From Streptomyces hawaiiensis (lineage in GTDB: Bacteria > Actinomycetota > Actinomycetes > Streptomycetales > Streptomycetaceae): a stretch of DNA of 64,000 bases. Each line of letters opens with the position of its first letter. Positions within the stretch are counted from its first letter, which is position 1. The DNA is taken from contig NZ_CP021978.1 of NCBI RefSeq assembly GCF_004803895.1, positions 3,596,001-3,660,000 on the forward strand. Reading direction: 5' to 3'. Made by a program: the position numbers and the translations under genes. Of this stretch, positions 17,020 through 25,460 are shown piece by piece. The notes under the pieces were generated by a model, which saw only the letters and a program-made list of their open reading frames with translations, had not been told where the DNA came from and searched no databases.

Positions 17020-17534
17020 GAGGTGATGGTAGACCTGCGACGCCCTGAGCTGGGGTGTGACCGGAAGCCTTGATTCTTACCGGTGTCACACCCGGTTCTT
17101 ACCTACCGGGGGTAGGCGCACCAACCTCTGCCTGTGGGGTGCGATCCTGGTAAGGACCTTGGAATCGTGGCGTGCGGTTCCCCCGACACCTGTGATCCGT
17201 GTCTCAAGCCCTTCCATATGCGGCGGTGTCCTGCCGTATGGTGATTCAACGCCTGTAGCACCACGGCGACCTTCGGAGGCCTTTTGCCCTGAAGGTCTCT
17301 TTTGTGTGCGGGCCGGTTCCCGCCGGCCCCGGAGAGAAACGACCTGTGGCCGGGCCTCGTAGTGCGGCGACGCGCGTAGAGGCGTGGATCCCGGTGGCGA
17401 CCGCCCACCGCTCCGTGACCCGGAGCGGACCCCCGTAGGCGTCGGGCGGACGGCCGTACCCACCGGTGCCGGCAGCCCCCCACCGGGCGCACCACCGCTG
17501 CCGCGGGGCGCGTCCCGAGCAGCAAGGAACGACC
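17020..17534. other. regulatory region between the response regulator and the peptide transporter
   Basis: A 515-bp divergent intergenic region with no convincing gene. It holds the inverted repeat GGTGTGAC...GTCACACC (17054-17092), the direct repeats below, a CCTACC-GGG-GGTAGG hairpin near 17102, and a GGGCCGG...CCGGCCC hairpin at 17310-17329 in the probable transporter leader. Short reading frames here lack ribosome sites and coding bias. Confidence 0.6.
17074..17103. promoter_or_regulatory. direct-repeat putative response-regulator site
   Basis: TTCTTACC occurs at 17074-17081 and again at 17096-17103, 22 bp apart (two helical turns), embedded in a GTGTGAC/GTCACAC dyad. The spacing suits tandem OmpR-type binding. 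Autoregulation of the adjacent operon is inferred. Confidence 0.45.
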
Positions 17535-19040
17535 ATGGCGTCCAGCCTGACGAAGGACTCGGCCCGACCGGGCACCCCCGGTTCCGAGAAGACCTTCTTC
17601 GGCCACCCCCGCGGACTGGCCACTTTGTTCATGACCGAGATGTGGGAGCGTTTCTCCTACTACGGCATGAGGGCCCTGCTCCCGCTGTACCTGGTGGCCC
17701 CGGGTGGCCTGCACCTGAGCGCGGGCGCGGCGACGGCGATCTACTCCGTGTACCTGTCGCTCGTGTACCTGCTCACCCTGCCCGGCGGCTGGTTCGCCGA
17801 CCGTGTGCTCGGCCCCCGCAAGACGGTCGCCGTCGCCGGTGTCGTCATCATGCTCGGCCACTTGTGCCTGGCCCTGCCCGCCGCCGCGAGCTTCTACGTC
17901 GGCCTGGTCCTCGTCGCCATCGGTTCCGGACTGCTGAAGGCCAACATCTCCACGATGGTCGGCCACCTCTACGACGGCCCGGAGGACCCGCGCCGCGACG
18001 GTGGCTTCACCGTCTTCTACATCGGCATCAACCTCGGCGCCTTCATCGCGCCGCTGGTCATCGGCACCGTCGGTGAGAACGTCAACTGGCACCTGGGCTT
18101 CGCGCTGGCCGCGCTCGGCATGGCGCTGGGTCTCGTGCAGTTCCTGCTCGGCAGCCGCCACCTCAACGCCAGGAGCAGCGAGGTCCCGACCCCGCTGTCG
18201 CCCGTCGAGAAGGCGTCCACCCTGCGCAAGGGCCTGATCTGGCTGGCCGTCGCCGTGGTCTTCTACGGCCTCGTCGGCGGCACCGGCCACTTCACCCTGA
18301 ACTGGGCGCTGATCCCGCTCACGCTGCTCGGCCTGATCGTGCCGATCCTGGTCATCACCCGCATCATGCGCGACAAGGACCTGGACTCCGGCGAGCGCTC
18401 GAAGGTGTCGGCCTACATCTGGTTCTTCGTCGCCGCAGCCGTGTTCTGGATGATCTACGACCAGGGCGGCTCGACCCTGTCGCTGTTCGCCGAGAAGAGC
18501 GCCGACAACACCGTCTTCGGCTGGGAGTTCCCGGTCTCCTGGTACCAGTCGGTCAACCCGGTCCTGATCATGGCGCTGGCGCCCGTCTTCGCCTGGCTGT
18601 GGCTGTGGCTGAACCGGCGCGGCCAGGAGCCGAGCACCATCGTGAAGTTCGCCTCCGGCCTGGTGCTGGTGGGCGCGTCCTTCTTCCTCTTCCTCGCCCC
18701 GCTGTCGATCGCGGAGGGCGGTCACAAGGCCGCGGCGATGTGGCTGGTCGCGATCTACTTCGTGCAGACCGTCGGTGAGCTGACGCTGTCGCCGGTGGGT
18801 CTGTCCGTGACGACGAAGATGGCCCCGGCGAAGTACGCCTCGCAGATGATGGGCGTCTGGTTCCTCGCGGTCACCGCGGGCGACTCCGTCACCGCGCTGC
18901 TGTCCAACCCGGCCGTCGGCGGGGTCAACCTCGACCGGGCGGGCTTCGTGGCGCTGGAGGCCGGGCTGGCCGTGGTCGCCGGCTTCGCGGTGTACATGTA
19001 CCGCAAGAGGGTCAAGGCCATGATGGGCGACGTCCGTTGA
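17535..19040 (+). CDS. POT/PTR family proton-coupled peptide transporter
   Basis: A 501-residue membrane transporter of the PTR2/POT family importing di- and tripeptides with protons. It has 12-14 transmembrane helices and the family motif in the first helix, EMWERFSYYGMRALLPLYL. GGWFADRVLGPRKTV marks the loop after helix 2, FYIGINLGAFIAPLVIG the PTR2 signature (helix 5), and GELTLSPVGLSVTTKMAP the late family block. The ATG follows AAGGA. The long 5' region with hairpins may regulate it. The nearby two-component system and M19 dipeptidase make peptide nutrition a plausible theme. Confidence 0.94.
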   Translation: MASSLTKDSARPGTPGSEKTFFGHPRGLATLFMTEMWERFSYYGMRALLPLYLVAPGGLHLSAGAATAIYSVYLSLVYLLTLPGGWFADRVLGPRKTVAVAGVVIMLGHLCLALPAAASFYVGLVLVAIGSGLLKANISTMVGHLYDGPEDPRRDGGFTVFYIGINLGAFIAPLVIGTVGENVNWHLGFALAALGMALGLVQFLLGSRHLNARSSEVPTPLSPVEKASTLRKGLIWLAVAVVFYGLVGGTGHFTLNWALIPLTLLGLIVPILVITRIMRDKDLDSGERSKVSAYIWFFVAAAVFWMIYDQGGSTLSLFAEKSADNTVFGWEFPVSWYQSVNPVLIMALAPVFAWLWLWLNRRGQEPSTIVKFASGLVLVGASFFLFLAPLSIAEGGHKAAAMWLVAIYFVQTVGELTLSPVGLSVTTKMAPAKYASQMMGVWFLAVTAGDSVTALLSNPAVGGVNLDRAGFVALEAGLAVVAGFAVYMYRKRVKAMMGDVR

Positions 19041-19063
19041 TCACCGCCGCCGGACGCTGAGTT

Positions 19064-19131
19064 GAGGGCCGTCGCATCCCTGGGGTGCGGCGACGCTGAG
19101 GGCCGTCGCACCCGCGGGGTGCGGCGGCCCT
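19064..19131. terminator. duplicated terminator hairpins
   Basis: Two consecutive 34-nt copies (19064-19097 and 19098-19131) of a GAGGGCCGTCGCA...GGGGTGCGGCG unit. Each folds into a 13-14 bp GC-rich hairpin. They sit between convergent genes and look like a tandem duplication of one terminator. Confidence 0.75.
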
Positions 19132-19134
19132 TCC

Positions 19135-20127
19135 TCATGTCCCGGTCGAACTCGGAGGGTCGGCGTCCGAAGCGAACCAGGGCGACGCCGGGGCCCGGCG
19201 GGGGGCGGGCAGCCGCAGACGGCGGGCCGGGCGGGCCGCGTGGCCTGGGCGGCCGGGCCGTACGTGGTCGATCACCGCCAGTCCCGCGCGGAACAGCGCC
19301 GCCGGGACGACGAGCAGGACGAGGACCCAGAACAGGGTCACGCCCCAGGGTCGGCCCACGCCCCAGGGGTGTTCGGCGAGCACCTTGCCGCCGTACTTCA
19401 GCGACACGGTGTAGTCGCCGTGCGCCCCGGACCCGAGCTCCACGGGCAGCTCGATGCGGGCCTTGCCGCCGGGCCGGATCGTGCCCCGCCACCGCTGGTC
19501 CTGCCACTCGGGGGCGAACACGCCGTGCGAGGTGCCGACCTGGAAGACCGGGTTCCGCACGGGGGACGTGCCGACATTGCCGACCGTGACCACGAGGGTC
19601 CGGGACGGCGGGGAGCCGAACCAGGTGAGCAGACCGCCGGAGCCCCGCAGCCGGGTGTCCGCGAGCAGGGACAGCCGTCCGCCGGCCGCTTCCGCGGGCA
19701 GCGGCTCGACGGCGTGCCCGGCGACCTGGAGGGCTGCGTCGGCCTCGGCCCCGGCTCCCGTCACGGTCGCCACGTGCACCACGCAGGGGCACGGCACCGG
19801 CGGCTCCACGACGGGCAGTTCACGGCGGAAGCGCCCGTCGGCATCGGTGGTGACGGCCCGGCCGTCGGCGTTGGCACAGGAGTTGGTGCCGCCGGTCACG
19901 CCCCGCTTCGGCTCGGCCTGCCCGCACACGAGCAGGGTCAGCAGGGCACGGGGTCGCCAGCCGCTGCCTCTGACGGTGACCGAACCACCCGTCCCCGCCT
20001 GGGACTCGGACAACTCGACCGCGGGCCGCCGCTCCACCGCTCCGACGGACCCGGTGCCCGCCAGGGCCAGCAGCAGCGCGAGCAGAACCGGCAGTGACAC
20101 GTACGGAAGACGGGCGGCGGGCGGCAT
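19135..20127 (-). CDS. secreted, membrane-anchored protein with neocarzinostatin/CARDB-like domains
   Basis: A 330-residue exported protein of unknown function. A signal peptide (hydrophobic core VLLALLLALAGTGSV) is followed by a beta-rich region with VELSESQAGTGGSVTVRGSGW, the pattern of neocarzinostatin-like or IPT-type extracellular domains. A second beta domain (TLVVTVGNVGTSPVRNPVFQ) follows, then a transmembrane helix near residue 265 (TLFWVLVLLVVPAALFRA) and a basic Pro-rich cytosolic tail. It lies 57 bp downstream of the LPQTG protein gene on the same strand, so the two probably form a surface-protein operon. No enzymatic motif is visible. Confidence 0.75.
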   Translation of the reverse strand: MPPAARLPYVSLPVLLALLLALAGTGSVGAVERRPAVELSESQAGTGGSVTVRGSGWRPRALLTLLVCGQAEPKRGVTGGTNSCANADGRAVTTDADGRFRRELPVVEPPVPCPCVVHVATVTGAGAEADAALQVAGHAVEPLPAEAAGGRLSLLADTRLRGSGGLLTWFGSPPSRTLVVTVGNVGTSPVRNPVFQVGTSHGVFAPEWQDQRWRGTIRPGGKARIELPVELGSGAHGDYTVSLKYGGKVLAEHPWGVGRPWGVTLFWVLVLLVVPAALFRAGLAVIDHVRPGRPGHAARPARRLRLPAPRRAPASPWFASDADPPSSTGT

Positions 20128-20184
20128 CGGCGGCTCCAGCGGTCGTGCGCTCAGCGGTGCACTGCCAGGAGGGGCGGGCGGCGG

Positions 20185-20886
20185 TCAACGGCCCGCCCGC
20201 GCCCCCTGGTGACGCCGGGTCAGCCACAGGGCACCCGCCGCGCCGGCGAGCAGGACCGTGCCGCCGAGGGTGCCGAGGGCGACGGCCGAGTCCTCGGGCC
20301 CGGTCTGCGGAAGCCCGGCACCGGTGTCGGAGCCGGAACCGGAGCCCTGGGTGGAGCCGGTGGTGTCGCCGCCGCTCGCGGCCGTGACGTCGAGGGTGAG
20401 GGAGGGGCCAGAGTCGTTCGTCGGGGTGCACGTGGTGGTCGTACCGAGCGCCTTGATGGTGAGCACACCGGCGGTGAAGGTGACCTTGCCGCTCTTCTTC
20501 GGCGTGTACGTGCCGCTCAGGTCACTGATCTTGATGGGCGTGTTGGCCGGGATCGCGGCGTCGTTGGCGGGGCCGCTCACCGACAGGGTGCCGCTGTCGG
20601 CGCCGCCCAGGGCGATGGTGGCGCTCGGCGTCATCGCGCCCTTGCCCAGTTCGACCGGGCTGGAGGAGACACCCTTCTGCCAGGACATGGTGATCCGGTA
20701 GCCGCTGCCGCTCCTGACGCCCTTGATGTCGATGGGCGAGACGGCACTCTTGTCGCCGATCGGCGTCTTGCACTGGTAGTTGACGTCGACGACCTCGGCC
20801 CGGGCGACGGGGGCGGCCATCCACACCGCCGACCCGGCCAGGGCCGCGGCGGACGCGAGCGCGGCGGTTCGTTTCCGGTACGACAC
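20185..20886 (-). CDS. LPQTG-type sortase-anchored surface protein
   Basis: A 233-residue exported protein. A signal peptide (LASAAALAGSAVWMAAPVARA) leads into a beta-rich domain of about 135 residues with a possible disulphide between the cysteines in NYQCKTP and TTTCTPT. A Gly/Ser/Thr linker is followed by a cell-wall sorting signal: LPQTG at residues 192-196, a hydrophobic helix and the basic tail RRHQGARAGR. Streptomyces sortases more often use LAxTG, so this motif is noteworthy. No sortase gene is in view. The function of the beta domain is not recognised. Confidence 0.82.
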   Translation of the reverse strand: MSYRKRTAALASAAALAGSAVWMAAPVARAEVVDVNYQCKTPIGDKSAVSPIDIKGVRSGSGYRITMSWQKGVSSSPVELGKGAMTPSATIALGGADSGTLSVSGPANDAAIPANTPIKISDLSGTYTPKKSGKVTFTAGVLTIKALGTTTTCTPTNDSGPSLTLDVTAASGGDTTGSTQGSGSGSDTGAGLPQTGPEDSAVALGTLGGTVLLAGAAGALWLTRRHQGARAGR

Positions 20887-21039
20887 GGTGCCGCTCCCCT
20901 TCCTGTTACTGACGGCGCATCAGATAGGGCCGTCAAGGTACGCCCGGGACCTTGAGGAAGGAAGACACAGTGCGCGCCGGATCCGCGGGCGGGCGGTCAC
21001 CCGTTCGGACGCAGCGCGGGTGCTCGCACGAACCGGGAA

Positions 21040-21320
21040 CCCGACAGGTACACCCAGGGTTGGACAGATACGCCCAGAATCAGGCATAGACGCCGATATA
21101 AGGCCGACATGCTCAAAGCCGGTCGGGTGTGCCTGGAATCAGGCAGGCACGGCGGGGTCGGGCGGGGTGCGCCCGGGACAGGCGGATGCGCCTGGCTTCA
21201 GCGGGGGTGCGCTCGGCTTCTGGCGGGCGGGTCCGGCTTCAGGCGGGTGGGCCCGGGGTCAAGCAGGCCCGCCCGGGATCAGGCGGGCATCCGCGATCGG
21301 GATCAGGCGGGTGCGCCCAG
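21040..21320. repeat. degenerate 20-bp-period tandem repeat
   Basis: About 13-14 diverged units of 20-21 bp with a consensus near GGTGCGCCCGGGATCAGGCG (for example units at about 21170, 21250 and 21275). The array fills the stretch between the LPQTG gene and the anti-sigma gene and runs into the last codons of the latter. The period is not a multiple of three and no reading frame is maintained, so it is not coding. The rest of this 416-bp gap (20887-21039) holds only the promoter side of the LPQTG gene. Confidence 0.6.
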
Positions 21321-21863
21321 TTCCGCCCACACCGTCTTGCCGGAGACTCCCGGCGTACGGACGACGCCCCAGTCCAGGCACAGGCGCTGGACGATGAACA
21401 TGCCGTGGCCGCCCGGGCGTCCCGCGCGGTGCGGGGTGCGGGGGGCCGGCTGGCCGGTGCCCCGGTCCGCGACCTCGACGCGGATCACCTTGTTGTCGCA
21501 GGTGATCCGCAGCTGGTCCGGCCCCTCGGCGTGCAGGCAGGCGTTGGTGACCAGCTCGGAGACGACCAGCAGCACGTCCTCGGCGGCGGCCCGCTGATCG
21601 GCGGAGGCGGCGGGCAGCCAGCCCCACGCGTACAGCGCCTGGCGGGTGAAGTCGCGGGCCAGCGGAACCACTCCGCTCTCGTCGTCGAAGCTCAGCCGGC
21701 GCACCTGCGGGCCCCCCGCAGGTGCCGCCGCTCCCGGCGGCGCGCCCACGCCCACGCCCTCGCCGGACGCACCGGCCGCCGCTACGCCACCCTCGGACGC
21801 CCCGGAAGCGCCGCTGGGCTCCGGCCCGCGGTCGCCCGGCGAGTAAGGCCGGGTGGTGCTCAT
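21303..21863 (-). CDS. ATP-binding anti-sigma factor (RsbW/SpoIIAB-like)
   Basis: A 186-residue GHKL-type serine kinase/anti-sigma protein. After a Gly/Ala/Pro-rich N-terminus of about 50 residues comes the HATPase_c_2 domain: N box LLVVSELVTNACLHAEG, G1 EVADRGTGQP and G2 RPGGHGMFIVQRL. Such proteins bind a sigma-B-type factor and phosphorylate an anti-anti-sigma partner. Both partners are encoded just upstream (STAS protein, sigma factor), giving a full partner-switching set. The ATG has GAGGTGA eight bases upstream. The coding 3' end is continuous with the 20-bp-period repeat. Confidence 0.9.
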   Translation of the reverse strand: MSTTRPYSPGDRGPEPSGASGASEGGVAAAGASGEGVGVGAPPGAAAPAGGPQVRRLSFDDESGVVPLARDFTRQALYAWGWLPAASADQRAAAEDVLLVVSELVTNACLHAEGPDQLRITCDNKVIRVEVADRGTGQPAPRTPHRAGRPGGHGMFIVQRLCLDWGVVRTPGVSGKTVWAELGAPA

Positions 21864-22106
21864 CAGCGCTTCACCTCACCGATTCACCAGTTCACGATTC
21901 AAAAACGTCACTACACAGTCAGTCACGCAGCGCGCGGCACGACGGTTTCGCGGCGCCCCCGCCACCCTGGTGACCGACAGGTTCAGGATGTCTCCTGCCC
22001 GGGCGGACCGACGGAACACCCATGTATTCGGCACGAAAGACGTGACGGGGCTGGGACACCGGTCACAGGGGAATGGCCGAGGCGCCGCGCACCGACACAC
22101 CGCCGG

Positions 22107-22484
22107 TCAGCCCGACTCGTCGGCCAGGGCCGCCTCGAGCGAGTCATGGACGCTGAAGACCGCATCCGCACCCGTGATCTCGAAGACGCGCGCCACCACC
22201 GGCTGCATGCCGGCGAGCGAGACGCCGCCACCGGCGGCCTCCGCCTTCAACCGCGCCCCGAGGAGCACGTTGAGCCCCGTGGAGTCGCAGAACTCCAGGC
22301 GTGCGCAATCGATGACCAGGCGCTTGAATCCCTTGGCGAGGCAGTCCTCGAGTGGCTCACGCAACACATCGGCGGTGTGGTGATCCAACTCACCCGCCGG
22401 GGTCACGACGGCACTAGAGCCCTCTTCCCGCACCTCCACCAGAAGCCGGCCAGACTGTGCGCTGCCGACCGTCCCGCGGTCCAT
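22107..22484 (-). CDS. STAS-domain anti-anti-sigma factor
   Basis: A 125-residue SpoIIAA/RsbV-like protein. The STAS fold is evident in VVTPAGELDHHTADVLREPL and the phospho-acceptor loop LEFCDSTGLNVLLGAR, where the serine of DST is phosphorylated by the cognate kinase. Dephosphorylated, it should sequester the anti-sigma factor and free the sigma factor. GGGAGAGAGAG precedes the ATG. It is divergent from the sigma gene and 243 bp upstream of the anti-sigma gene on the same strand; that gap contains no gene. Confidence 0.92.
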   Translation of the reverse strand: MDRGTVGSAQSGRLLVEVREEGSSAVVTPAGELDHHTADVLREPLEDCLAKGFKRLVIDCARLEFCDSTGLNVLLGARLKAEAAGGGVSLAGMQPVVARVFEITGADAVFSVHDSLEAALADESG

Positions 22485-22734
22485 GCCGTCTCTCTCTCCC
22501 GACGTCGAGGTGGTTGCTGACGCCCTCGAACACTACGCCTTCCCCGCACAGTCCGACACCCGAACAACTACACACAAACGGACATATGCCCACAGAACGC
22601 ACTTGCGGTGGGCTCGGGAAAGCGGGTAGGCCTAGTAAGGACACGTACCCGACACGGCCGGCTTTGGAGGCGCCGCACACCGCAGTGCACCTAACGGCTC
22701 CGGCAGCCATATGCCGAGAACGATGGAGGACATC

Positions 22735-23649
22735 ATGTCACCCCGGCTCGACGGATCGCGTACCCAGAAAGCGACGTCGACACCCCCTCCGGAACATCTG
22801 GATCCCATCGAGCAGAACGAGATGCTCGTCACACAGGACGGCCTTCTCGCCGGACTTCCGGACATCCCCCCGTACGAGGAAGTCGACGCGGTCGACGCCC
22901 GGGCCCTGTCAAAGACCCTCTTCGAGCGTCTGGAGACGCTGGAGGAAGGGACCCACCAGTACTCGTACGTCCGCAACACGCTCGTCGAACTGAACCTCGC
23001 GCTGGTCAAGTTCGCCGCCTCCCGGTTCCGCTCCCGCAGCGAGCCGATGGAGGACATCATCCAGGTCGGCACCATCGGCCTGATCAAGGCGATCGACCGC
23101 TTCGAGCTGTCCCGCGGTGTGGAGTTCCCCACGTTCGCGATGCCGACCATCGTCGGCGAGATCAAGCGCTTCTTCCGCGACACCTCGTGGTCCGTGCGCG
23201 TTCCGCGGCGGCTCCAGGAGCTGCGGCTCGACCTGGCCAAGGCCGGTGACGAGCTGGCCCAGAAGCTGGACCGCGCCCCGACGGTGGCCGAGCTGGCCGA
23301 GCGCCTCGGCCTCTCCAACGACGAGGTCGTCGAGGGCATGGCCGCGTCGAACGCCTACACCGCCTCCTCGCTGGACGCCCAGCCGGAGGAGGACGACTCC
23401 GAGGGTGCGCTCGCGGACCGCATCGGCTACGAGGACCACGGGCTCGAAGGCATCGAGTACGTCGAGTCGTTGAAGCCGCTGATCGCCGAACTCCCGCCGC
23501 GCGACCGGAAGATCCTGTCCCTGCGCTTCGTCGCGGGCCTGACCCAGTCGGAGATCGGCGAAGAGCTCGGCATCTCGCAGATGCACGTCTCGCGTCTGCT
23601 GTCGCGGACGCTGGTGCGGCTGCGCAAGGGGCTGACCGTCGAGGAGTGA
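22735..23649 (+). CDS. sigI: RNA polymerase sigma factor, SigB/SigF/SigG (group 3) subfamily
   Basis: A 304-residue group 3 sigma factor. Region 2 (LVKFAASRFRSRSEPMEDIIQVGTIGLIKAIDRFE in outline, residues about 87-122) contains the -10 recognition block GVEFPTFAMPTIVGEIKRFF. Region 3 (VPRRLQELRLDL) and region 4 (LTQSEIGEELGISQMHVSRL) follow. By position and partners it corresponds to S. coelicolor SigI (osmotic/stress-linked). I chose the third ATG, which has GGAGG five bases upstream, over an ATG 24 bases earlier. GGGTAG at 22624-22629 resembles the -10 of sigma-B-class promoters and could be autoregulatory, though no matching GTTT -35 is clear. Confidence 0.93.
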   Translation: MSPRLDGSRTQKATSTPPPEHLDPIEQNEMLVTQDGLLAGLPDIPPYEEVDAVDARALSKTLFERLETLEEGTHQYSYVRNTLVELNLALVKFAASRFRSRSEPMEDIIQVGTIGLIKAIDRFELSRGVEFPTFAMPTIVGEIKRFFRDTSWSVRVPRRLQELRLDLAKAGDELAQKLDRAPTVAELAERLGLSNDEVVEGMAASNAYTASSLDAQPEEDDSEGALADRIGYEDHGLEGIEYVESLKPLIAELPPRDRKILSLRFVAGLTQSEIGEELGISQMHVSRLLSRTLVRLRKGLTVEE

Positions 23650-23681
23650 TCCCTCGACCCGGGTGAACGAACGTGTCCTTC

Positions 23682-23708
23682 GGGGGCGGGCCGCGACGGC
23701 CCGCCCCC
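23682..23708. terminator. hairpin terminator after the sigma factor
   Basis: GGGGGCGGGC and GCCCGCCCCC form a perfect 10-bp stem with a 7-nt loop between the convergent sigma factor and membrane protein genes. Confidence 0.75.
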
Positions 23709-23751
23709 AGGCGCGTGCCACCGGCGGTTCCCCGGAGGTTCCGGCTGTCTC

Positions 23752-24072
23752 TCAGCCGTTGAGGATCAGCGCCGCCGTCGGGAGCAGCGGGGCCGTCAGG
23801 CTCAGCAGCCAGTAGGTGTGCGGAGCCAATGCCGTCCTGCGTCGGAGCGGCCTGTTGGCGAGCCACCAGATCAGGCCGTACAGCGTGACGACGGGGACGA
23901 CGATCACGAGCCAGAGGGCCATGCCGTCGTTCTCGGTGGGCTCCCGCACGGTCCAGCCGCCCTCGGCGAGCGGCCAGTTCACCGCGAGGTACCACAGCAG
24001 CCAGAAGGGCACCACGCCCGGGATCCCGAGCAGCACGTTCACCACGAGTGGTACCGACCAGTGCTTCGCCAT
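23752..24072 (-). CDS. small integral membrane protein
   Basis: A 106-residue membrane protein with three predicted helices (VPLVVNVLLGIPGVVPFWLL, a second starting ALWLVIVVPVV, and a C-terminal LLSLTAPLLPTAALIL). No family is recognised. Its position between the sigma factor and the hut operon is shared with S. coelicolor as far as I recall. The ATG chosen has GGAGG ten bases upstream; a GTG 45 bases earlier is possible. Confidence 0.65.
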   Translation of the reverse strand: MAKHWSVPLVVNVLLGIPGVVPFWLLWYLAVNWPLAEGGWTVREPTENDGMALWLVIVVPVVTLYGLIWWLANRPLRRRTALAPHTYWLLSLTAPLLPTAALILNG

Positions 24073-24138
24073 CCGCCCCCGCCCTCCGATGATGCCGGTC
24101 GTCCGCCGACGCGACACCGCATTATGCGCGGCCGGTGA

Positions 24139-25389
24139 TCACACCACCCGCTCTCCGCGCCGCCACACCCCGCTGACCAGCGGGACGCCGGGGCGGTAGG
24201 CCAGGTGGACGTGGCTCGGGGCGTCGAGGAGCGTCAGGTCCGCGTACGCGCCCGGTGTGAGACGGCCGACGTCGTCGCGCCGCAGGGCCGCCGCGCCGCC
24301 CGCCGTGGCCGACCACACAGCCTCGTCCGGGGTCATCCCCATGTCCCGTACGGCCAGCGCGACGCAGAACGGGACGGACGAGGTGAAGGACGAGCCGGGG
24401 TTGCAGTCCGTGGACAGCGCGACCGTGACACCGGCGTCCAGCAGCCGCCGCGCGTCCGGCCACGCGGCCCGCGTGGAGAACTCGGCGCCGGGCAGCAGGG
24501 TGGCGACCGTACGACTGCCGGCCAGGGCGTCCACGTCCGCGTCCGTGAGGTGGGTGCAGTGGTCGGCGCTGGCGGCGTCGAGCTCGACCGCGAGCTGCAC
24601 GCCGGGGCCGTACGACAGCTGGTTGGCGTGGATGCGGGGGTGCAGGCCCCTGGCCTTGCCGGCGGTGAGGATCGCGCGGGCCTGGTCGCCGTCGAAGGCG
24701 CCCTTCTCGCAGAAGACGTCGATCCAGCGGGCGTACGGGGCGCAGGCGTCGAGCATCTCGCCGGTGACGAGGGCGACGTAGGACGCCGGGTCCTGCGCGT
24801 GGTCCGGGGAGACGATGTGGGCGCCGAGGTAGGTGACCTCGTCGGTGTGGGCGGCGGCGATGCGCAGGGCGCGGGCCTCGTCCTCGACGGTCAGGCCGTA
24901 GCCGGACTTGGTCTCGAAGGTGGTGGTGCCCTGGCGCAGGGCCTCGCGGAGGTAACGGGTGAGGTTGGCCTCGAGTTCCTCGTCGCTCGCCGCCCGGGTG
25001 GCCGCGACCGTGGTGCGGATGCCGCCCGCGCTGTACGGCCGCCCGGACATCCGGGCGTTGAACTCCTGCGTCCGGTCGCCCGCGAAGACGAGGTGGGAGT
25101 GGGAGTCCACGAAGCCGGGGATGACGGCCCGGCCGCCGGCGTCGACCCGGTTGTCAGTGGCGGGTGCTTTGCTTTGATCACCGGTCCACGCGATGCGGTC
25201 GCCTTCGATGACGACGGCCGCGTCCTGGATCAGTCCGAGGGGGGAATCTCCCCCACTCTCGAATGTGCTCGAGCGGGGGGACCCCCATCCGAGGGAGGGG
25301 TCGTTGGTGACCAGGGCGGCGATGTTGGTGATGAGCGTGCTTGCGGTGCTCGCGGAGTGGGCGGGGCTGACGGTCGTCGCGTTGCTCAT
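24139..25389 (-). CDS. hutI: imidazolonepropionase HutI
   Basis: Metal-dependent amidohydrolase hydrolysing 4-imidazolone-5-propanoate to N-formimino-L-glutamate, third step of histidine breakdown. The 416-residue protein shows HxH in [17 protein letters not shown], the [10 protein letters not shown] block, [38 protein letters not shown] and [10 protein letters not shown]. An unusual insert of about 15 residues ([15 protein letters not shown]) sits near residue 35, between NDPSLG and [10 protein letters not shown], and is encoded by a palindromic repeat (separate entry). The frame is kept and the insert precedes the catalytic barrel, so activity is likely. It is the last gene of the hut operon, 71 bp after hutF. 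Confidence 0.95.
   Translation of the reverse strand: MSNATTVSPAHSASTASTLITNIAALVTNDPSLGWGSPRSSTFESGGDSPLGLIQDAAVVIEGDRIAWTGDQSKAPATDNRVDAGGRAVIPGFVDSHSHLVFAGDRTQEFNARMSGRPYSAGGIRTTVAATRAASDEELEANLTRYLREALRQGTTTFETKSGYGLTVEDEARALRIAAAHTDEVTYLGAHIVSPDHAQDPASYVALVTGEMLDACAPYARWIDVFCEKGAFDGDQARAILTAGKARGLHPRIHANQLSYGPGVQLAVELDAASADHCTHLTDADVDALAGSRTVATLLPGAEFSTRAAWPDARRLLDAGVTVALSTDCNPGSSFTSSVPFCVALAVRDMGMTPDEAVWSATAGGAAALRRDDVGRLTPGAYADLTLLDAPSHVHLAYRPGVPLVSGVWRRGERVV
25241..25288. repeat. palindromic Streptomyces-type repeat inserted in hutI
   Basis: The plus strand reads CTCCCCCACTCTCGAATGTG then CTCGAGCGGGGGGACCCCCA, with arms CCCCCACTCTCG and CTCGAGCGGGGG folding into an imperfect hairpin. 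I recognise this as close to a short palindromic sequence common in intergenic DNA of many Streptomyces. It is flanked by CCCTCGGA-like copies on both sides, suggesting target duplication, and adds about 48 nt without breaking the frame. Confidence 0.65.
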
Positions 25390-25460
25390 GGCGTCCTTGC
25401 TGGCCTGGTCGGCGGTGGGCCGGGGTTCGGGGGCGGACCGCCCGCAGGGGCGGCCCGGGG

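Noticed and set aside
17057..17463. Short frames upstream of the peptide transporter as a possible leader peptide
   Set aside because: No Shine-Dalgarno site near any start and composition matches non-coding DNA with hairpins.
21040..21320. CRISPR array suggested by periodic repeats
   Set aside because: Units are contiguous and degenerate with no unique spacers, and no cas genes occur in the window.
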